The notes below the pieces were generated by a model, which saw nothing but the letters and a program-made list of their open reading frames with translations, had not been told where the DNA came from and searched no databases. Below, piece by piece: positions 55,378 to 58,468 of a stretch of DNA of 58,468 bases (the stretch's first letter is position 1; every line of letters begins with the position of its first letter). The stretch spans positions 1 through 58,468 of the IMG/VR virus record IMGVR_UViG_3300020228_000001; one strand, given 5' to 3'. Source of the stretch: a virus. A program made the position numbers and the translations under genes.

Positions 55378-56438
55378 CAGTTCATCCTCCTGGCCACCCT
55401 GGCCCGGATGCCTACACTAAGCTCCTGGCCGGTCTGCACGGCTGCCTTGATGTTGCACTGTAGCTCGAACATGAACACAATCCTCGCCAGAATTCCTGCC
55501 TGCAGCTCGAAGTTCCGGGCTATTGCTGCATAGTAGCTACACGGTAGCTCCGGCTCGCCCATGATGGCGGCCAGGTTCCGGACAGTAAGCTCCGGCTCGC
55601 TCTGGATGGCTGCATAGATAGAGATTGGCAGATCCGGCTCGCCCATGATTGCCGAGATTATGCCCGGCTCCAGAAGCCGTTCCGCTCGGATAGCTGCCCG
55701 GATTGGCAGGGTAGCTTCCCGGCCTGTCTGGATTCCTGCCCGAAGATGACTAAGTAGCTCCCGGCTGTATGCTATCAAAGCATCAATACCAAAAGAAAGC
55801 TCGACGTCGGTCGCTACAGCAGCCCGAATAAGAGATGATCGTTCTGTATCGCCCTTAATCGCTGCCCTGAGATAAACGTCTACATAGGGGATAATGAGCT
55901 CGTAGTCGATGCCTGCCGCGAACATACCGGGCAACACCGAATCTAAGAGGGTCCGCCTGGCGTTTGCAAGTCTCATGGCATCGACTGAATTGAAATCTAT
56001 TATAGCCCGGCCAGGCCACCGGGATTCTATCCTCGTGCTTCCCGGTGAGCCTATCAGGGAGTCCATGACTGCCTGGATGGCAGGGATTGTGCCGGATCCG
56101 GTCAGGACCCGGGCATAGTTCTGTAGCCGGGCACGGTAGTCTTCATCTGTCTCTCCTGTCAACCGGGGCAGGTCGTAGATCCTGCCCCAGTGTTCATCCA
56201 GGTCTGAGCCCTTTGCGTACTCGATCTTGTTGAACAGACTGAATGCCTGAATCCCCTGCTGGAGCCAGTCGAACCTCTGCGCTAGGCCCACGGCGATGCT
56301 GTCCATGACAGGAGGCACGGAGGAGATAGGCTTAACGATCCGGGCCTTGATGCCTATAGATAGCTCCGACCCCCCGACACGATAGGGAGAAGCGAGATAC
56401 CAATCCGCCCCATAAAAAGATTCGCCGTAGCCTGTCAT
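55377..56438 (-). CDS. Baseplate P2 gpI-like protein with C-terminal 14-residue repeats
   Basis: 353 residues. N-terminal ~200 residues match tail protein I-type wedges: LFNKIEYAKGSDLDEHWGRI, TGETDEDYRARLQNYARVLT, SGTIPAIQAVMDSLIGSPGS. The last ~155 residues are eleven tandem 14-mers (IRAAIRAERLLEPG, IISAIMGEPDLPIS, IYAAIQSEPELTVR, YYAAIARNFELQAG, IKAAVQTGQELSVG). The repeats may extend as a fibre. Shares the 14-mer block with the protein at 53633. Confidence 0.65.
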   Translation of the reverse strand: MTGYGESFYGADWYLASPYRVGGSELSIGIKARIVKPISSVPPVMDSIAVGLAQRFDWLQQGIQAFSLFNKIEYAKGSDLDEHWGRIYDLPRLTGETDEDYRARLQNYARVLTGSGTIPAIQAVMDSLIGSPGSTRIESRWPGRAIIDFNSVDAMRLANARRTLLDSVLPGMFAAGIDYELIIPYVDVYLRAAIKGDTERSSLIRAAVATDVELSFGIDALIAYSRELLSHLRAGIQTGREATLPIRAAIRAERLLEPGIISAIMGEPDLPISIYAAIQSEPELTVRNLAAIMGEPELPCSYYAAIARNFELQAGILARIVFMFELQCNIKAAVQTGQELSVGIRARVARRMN

Positions 56439-56448
56439 GGAAAAGTAC

Positions 56449-57066
56449 CTAAGAAATTAAGCTCTGTCTGCTGTTGAATTTCTGCATGAACTTGCCCTTG
56501 ATACCGATGTGGTAAGTCACTTCTTCCCATGGCAATGACTGAGACCTTATCGGATTGATCCGCCTGCATTCTCGCTTGCAGTCGGGGCATTCCTTCGTGT
56601 CTGGCAGCTTTCCACAGGTGTCGCACTTCCAGGACGGAGCCGCACCACAGTTGGGACAGACCTCCGGCTTCTCGTACGACTGGACGACACAACCACACGC
56701 CAGACAAGCATAGCTCAGCTTGTAGACCGTGGCTTCCTTGAAAATGACCAGCTCTTCTCCTGGATGCACATCTACCAGCATGGCCGGGGCAGAGACGGGA
56801 ACACCGATCTCACCACAAGCTCGCGTCTTTCTGGCCAGGTCTGTGGTGATAGGCAGCCACCCTGCCCCTTTTAGGCCGTCTGGTGTGTGGGTGCCCCACG
56901 GCTTGATCTGGCCGGTTTCAAGATCAAACTCCTGCTCCATCCTGCCGTCTAAGTATTCTCTCCACCAGAAGAAGGAGATGGCAACTTTCCAGGTGCTTGG
57001 CGCTATTTGGGGCATCGCTTTTGCCAGCCACCCGGCACTTCTTTCCAGCCGTTGGCTTTTAGCCAT
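56449..57066 (-). CDS. Zinc-ribbon protein of the tail region
   Basis: 205 residues. The C-terminal half has CLACGCVVQSYEKPEVCPNC then WKCDTCG...CPDCKRECRR: three to four CxxC pairs, two zinc ribbons. The N-terminal half is Trp-rich (STWKVAISFFWWREYLDGRM). Its order in the fibre/baseplate operon suggests a structural or assembly factor. Not recognised. Confidence 0.55.
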   Translation of the reverse strand: MAKSQRLERSAGWLAKAMPQIAPSTWKVAISFFWWREYLDGRMEQEFDLETGQIKPWGTHTPDGLKGAGWLPITTDLARKTRACGEIGVPVSAPAMLVDVHPGEELVIFKEATVYKLSYACLACGCVVQSYEKPEVCPNCGAAPSWKCDTCGKLPDTKECPDCKRECRRINPIRSQSLPWEEVTYHIGIKGKFMQKFNSRQSLIS

Positions 57067-57137
57067 GCACGATCTTCTGTTAGCATCGCAGGATGGGGGT
57101 CATTGCCTGCGGGTTGTCCCTCATACAAGGCATTCAT
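57003..57137 (-). CDS. Small hypothetical protein (44 aa)
   Basis: From the ATG at 57137 (MNALYEGQPAGNDPHPAMLT), overlapping the upstream stop (ATGA). Ends WKEVPGGWQKRCPK. Overlaps the zinc-ribbon gene start by 64 bp. Unassigned. Confidence 0.45.
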   Translation of the reverse strand: MNALYEGQPAGNDPHPAMLTEDRAWLKANGWKEVPGGWQKRCPK

Positions 57138-57724
57138 ATTTCTTGCCACCTGACCCCGGTTTGCAGTTCGTCCATTTCGCCAAACGCGCTGTCGTCTTCG
57201 ATTACGAGCTGGTGACACACCAGTTTGGTAACTTTCAGGGCACTCGCTGGCGTGTAGACAGTAGTGTCGAACACCAGGGGGCTCGTGGTCTTGTAATCGT
57301 CCAGATCTTCACAAGTTCCGCCTGCAAAGAATGGTATGCCGTGCACTGGATCGAGGATGTCATAGCCATACGATCCAGCGACGCCAGTTGGGGCGAAATA
57401 GCTCGCCACAGGACACCCTGCCTCTCCGGTCGCGGGTATAGCCACCTGGACCATGCCAGAACCTAAGCCCCAGTCGGCCTTGATCGTGCCGGGCCCGAAG
57501 TACCTGAAGTTGGTAAGCTGGCTATAGGTGCCGCCAGTGATCTCTGCGCCGGTGAACATCCACATCGAGCGGTACGTCTCCCCGCTGGGAGGAACATTGT
57601 TTGGGTATGATAGACCAGGATCTCTCGTGCTAGGGAGCTGGGTATTATACCTCTGGGTCGTCAGGGTTGTTTTGGTCCCCGGCGCCGCCCCATAATATCC
57701 TACAATGGTAACAGTAGCTGCCAT
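57134..57724 (-). CDS. Beta-rich virion protein (196 aa)
   Basis: MAATVTIVGYYGAAPGTKTT then GLSYPNNVPPSGETYRSMWM and many Gly/Thr turns, ending ELQTGVRWQEI. Composition of a fibre or baseplate coat protein. Coupled with the small gene downstream. Not recognised. Confidence 0.5.
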   Translation of the reverse strand: MAATVTIVGYYGAAPGTKTTLTTQRYNTQLPSTRDPGLSYPNNVPPSGETYRSMWMFTGAEITGGTYSQLTNFRYFGPGTIKADWGLGSGMVQVAIPATGEAGCPVASYFAPTGVAGSYGYDILDPVHGIPFFAGGTCEDLDDYKTTSPLVFDTTVYTPASALKVTKLVCHQLVIEDDSAFGEMDELQTGVRWQEI

Positions 57725-57727
57725 AAA

Positions 57728-58093
57728 TCAAATCTCCTCAAGAAGTTTGTCTGCGATTTGGGTCTCAAGTTCGTCCAGAATCTTTTCACCGGGGCCGTCT
57801 GCGACAGGCCCGAAAACAGGACGCGGCGGGATGAGCTTCGTTCCATGCTCGTTCCAAAAAACGTATTCCCCTATCTTGGGGTCAAAAACCCCGATCTCGA
57901 CGCCCTCTGGATCGGCCCGGACCTCGATGCTCTCCCGGTAGGCCCAGGTATCCCGGAGGGTCAGGCCATGACCCTTCTTCTGGATGGTCCGGGGCGCGTT
58001 GGGCGGAGGCACGCCAGAATCTATGCGGGCCTCGATGGCCACCTTGTATTTCTGCCCGGCTGCCTCCAGCTCGGGCGTGAAATTATAAGGCAA
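57728..58093 (-). CDS. Virion morphogenesis/tail completion protein (HK97 gp10/Mu gpG-like)
   Basis: 121 residues. APRTIQKKGHGLTLRDTWAY followed by GVFDPKIGEYVFWNEHGTKL-IPPRPVF is the E-x-G-T...I-P-x-R-P-F signature of HK97-gp10/Mu virion morphogenesis proteins that finish the head-tail joining. It lies between the join-spanning gene and other virion genes. Confidence 0.65.
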   Translation of the reverse strand: MPYNFTPELEAAGQKYKVAIEARIDSGVPPPNAPRTIQKKGHGLTLRDTWAYRESIEVRADPEGVEIGVFDPKIGEYVFWNEHGTKLIPPRPVFGPVADGPGEKILDELETQIADKLLEEI

Positions 58094-58099
58094 GGAAGA

Positions 58100-58468
58100 T
58101 CACCAGACCGGGCCGATGAGCTGAGCGCCGCGAGATGCGGGTGGAATATAGGTTACTTCAGCGTATATTTGGGTACAGTACGCGGTTGCATAATGGTATA
58201 CTGTATTAAAAGGCGGGTCTGTATACCAATCCCCGTACATGCTTATCCCGATTTCAAGTGCGTTTAATTCATCCCATGTCCAAGCATTTCCTGTCCATGG
58301 ATTCGTTATCCATTCGTATGATTTTAGGACATACGATGTGGATAACGTGTTGTTTGTACCATACTTCACGACTTGTCCATCGGTATATAATGCCATTTTG
58401 GCATATCCATGATAGTATACACCGTCTTCTACGCAATACACCTCTACGTCTTTGCACCATGCCAACAC
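58100..58468 (-). CDS. Virion-associated hypothetical protein, C-terminal part (gene crosses the circular join)
   Basis: Continues the gene that starts at ATG 307. The last 127 bases here duplicate bases 1-127, so the unique C-terminal part is 58100-58341. It contains DVEVYCVEDGVYYHGYAKMA, then WTWDELNALEIGISMYGDWY and ends SRGAQLIGPVW. Aromatic and beta-rich. Full length 182 residues; function unknown. Confidence 0.8.
   Translation of the reverse strand: MLAWCKDVEVYCVEDGVYYHGYAKMALYTDGQVVKYGTNNTLSTSYVLKSYEWITNPWTGNAWTWDELNALEIGISMYGDWYTDPPFNTVYHYATAYCTQIYAEVTYIPPASRGAQLIGPVW

Noticed and set aside
1-58468. tRNA genes, endolysin, DNA polymerase B
   Set aside because: I looked for cloverleaf arms, amidase/lysozyme/pseudomurein endopeptidase motifs and polB motifs and found none I could support.

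Overview
This window is a complete circular viral genome, or the circular assembly of a circularly permuted one. Bases 1-127 are repeated exactly at 58342-58468, and one gene reads in frame through the join, so the unique length is about 58,341 bp. It encodes a contractile-tailed (myovirus-type) HK97-fold virus with both terminase subunits, portal, MuF-like protein, prohead protease, capsid protein, tail sheath, tube, tape measure, baseplate gp25/J/hub/spike and several fibre-like proteins. The host looks archaeal. Several start codons lie about 25 bp downstream of A/T-rich TATA boxes, which implies leaderless mRNAs. T-rich tracts look like archaeal terminators, ribbon-helix-helix regulators are frequent, and a secreted TPR protein resembles proteins of methanogens. 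From memory I would guess Methanothrix/Methanosaeta or a relative, but this cannot be proved here.

Layout. Nearly all genes are on the minus strand in two large blocks. The late block starts at terS (19542) and runs leftward through terL, internal/capsid proteins, portal, protease, capsid, connectors, membrane proteins and fibres. It crosses the circular join and continues from 58468 down to 36275 through fibres, sheath, tube, tail chaperones, tape measure and baseplate. The early block starts at a promoter near 34.2 kb and runs down to about 20.2 kb. It begins with some fifteen tiny proteins, most of them coupled by ATGA overlaps. Then come a DNA methyltransferase, an RHH regulator, a TcmP-like protein, a very large replication protein, an ssDNA-binding-like protein, a PD-(D/E)XK nuclease-like protein and small wHTH proteins. 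A short plus-strand block (34274-36229) holds an RHH regulator, a Zn/TM protein, a HTH protein and a tyrosine integrase, so the virus is probably temperate.

Two features stand out. (1) A self-contained cassette at about 44.01-45.39 kb interrupts the tail operon. It has a divergent RHH regulator, a 200-residue RAMP/Cas7-reminiscent protein and a Vsr/DUF559-like nuclease. Starting at the nuclease stop codon there is a non-coding array with strict 5-nt periodicity (NGYNN, 14 + 18 units around a GAAA-loop hairpin), which ends in a T-rich terminator. Its promoter resembles the main early promoter, including a TGCGT operator half-site. (2) The replicase (24997-28203) is one ORF joining a radical-SAM domain (CxxxCxxC), an AEP primase-polymerase and a D5-type SF3 helicase, preceded by a TcmP-family gene. 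Other points of interest are 14-residue tandem repeats in two baseplate/fibre proteins, a U_UUU_UUC frameshift site in the tail chaperone pair, shared tag-like segments in capsid-associated proteins (one a HExxH metallopeptidase), TTGACA iterons before terS, and a strongly strand-biased ATGATAG motif.
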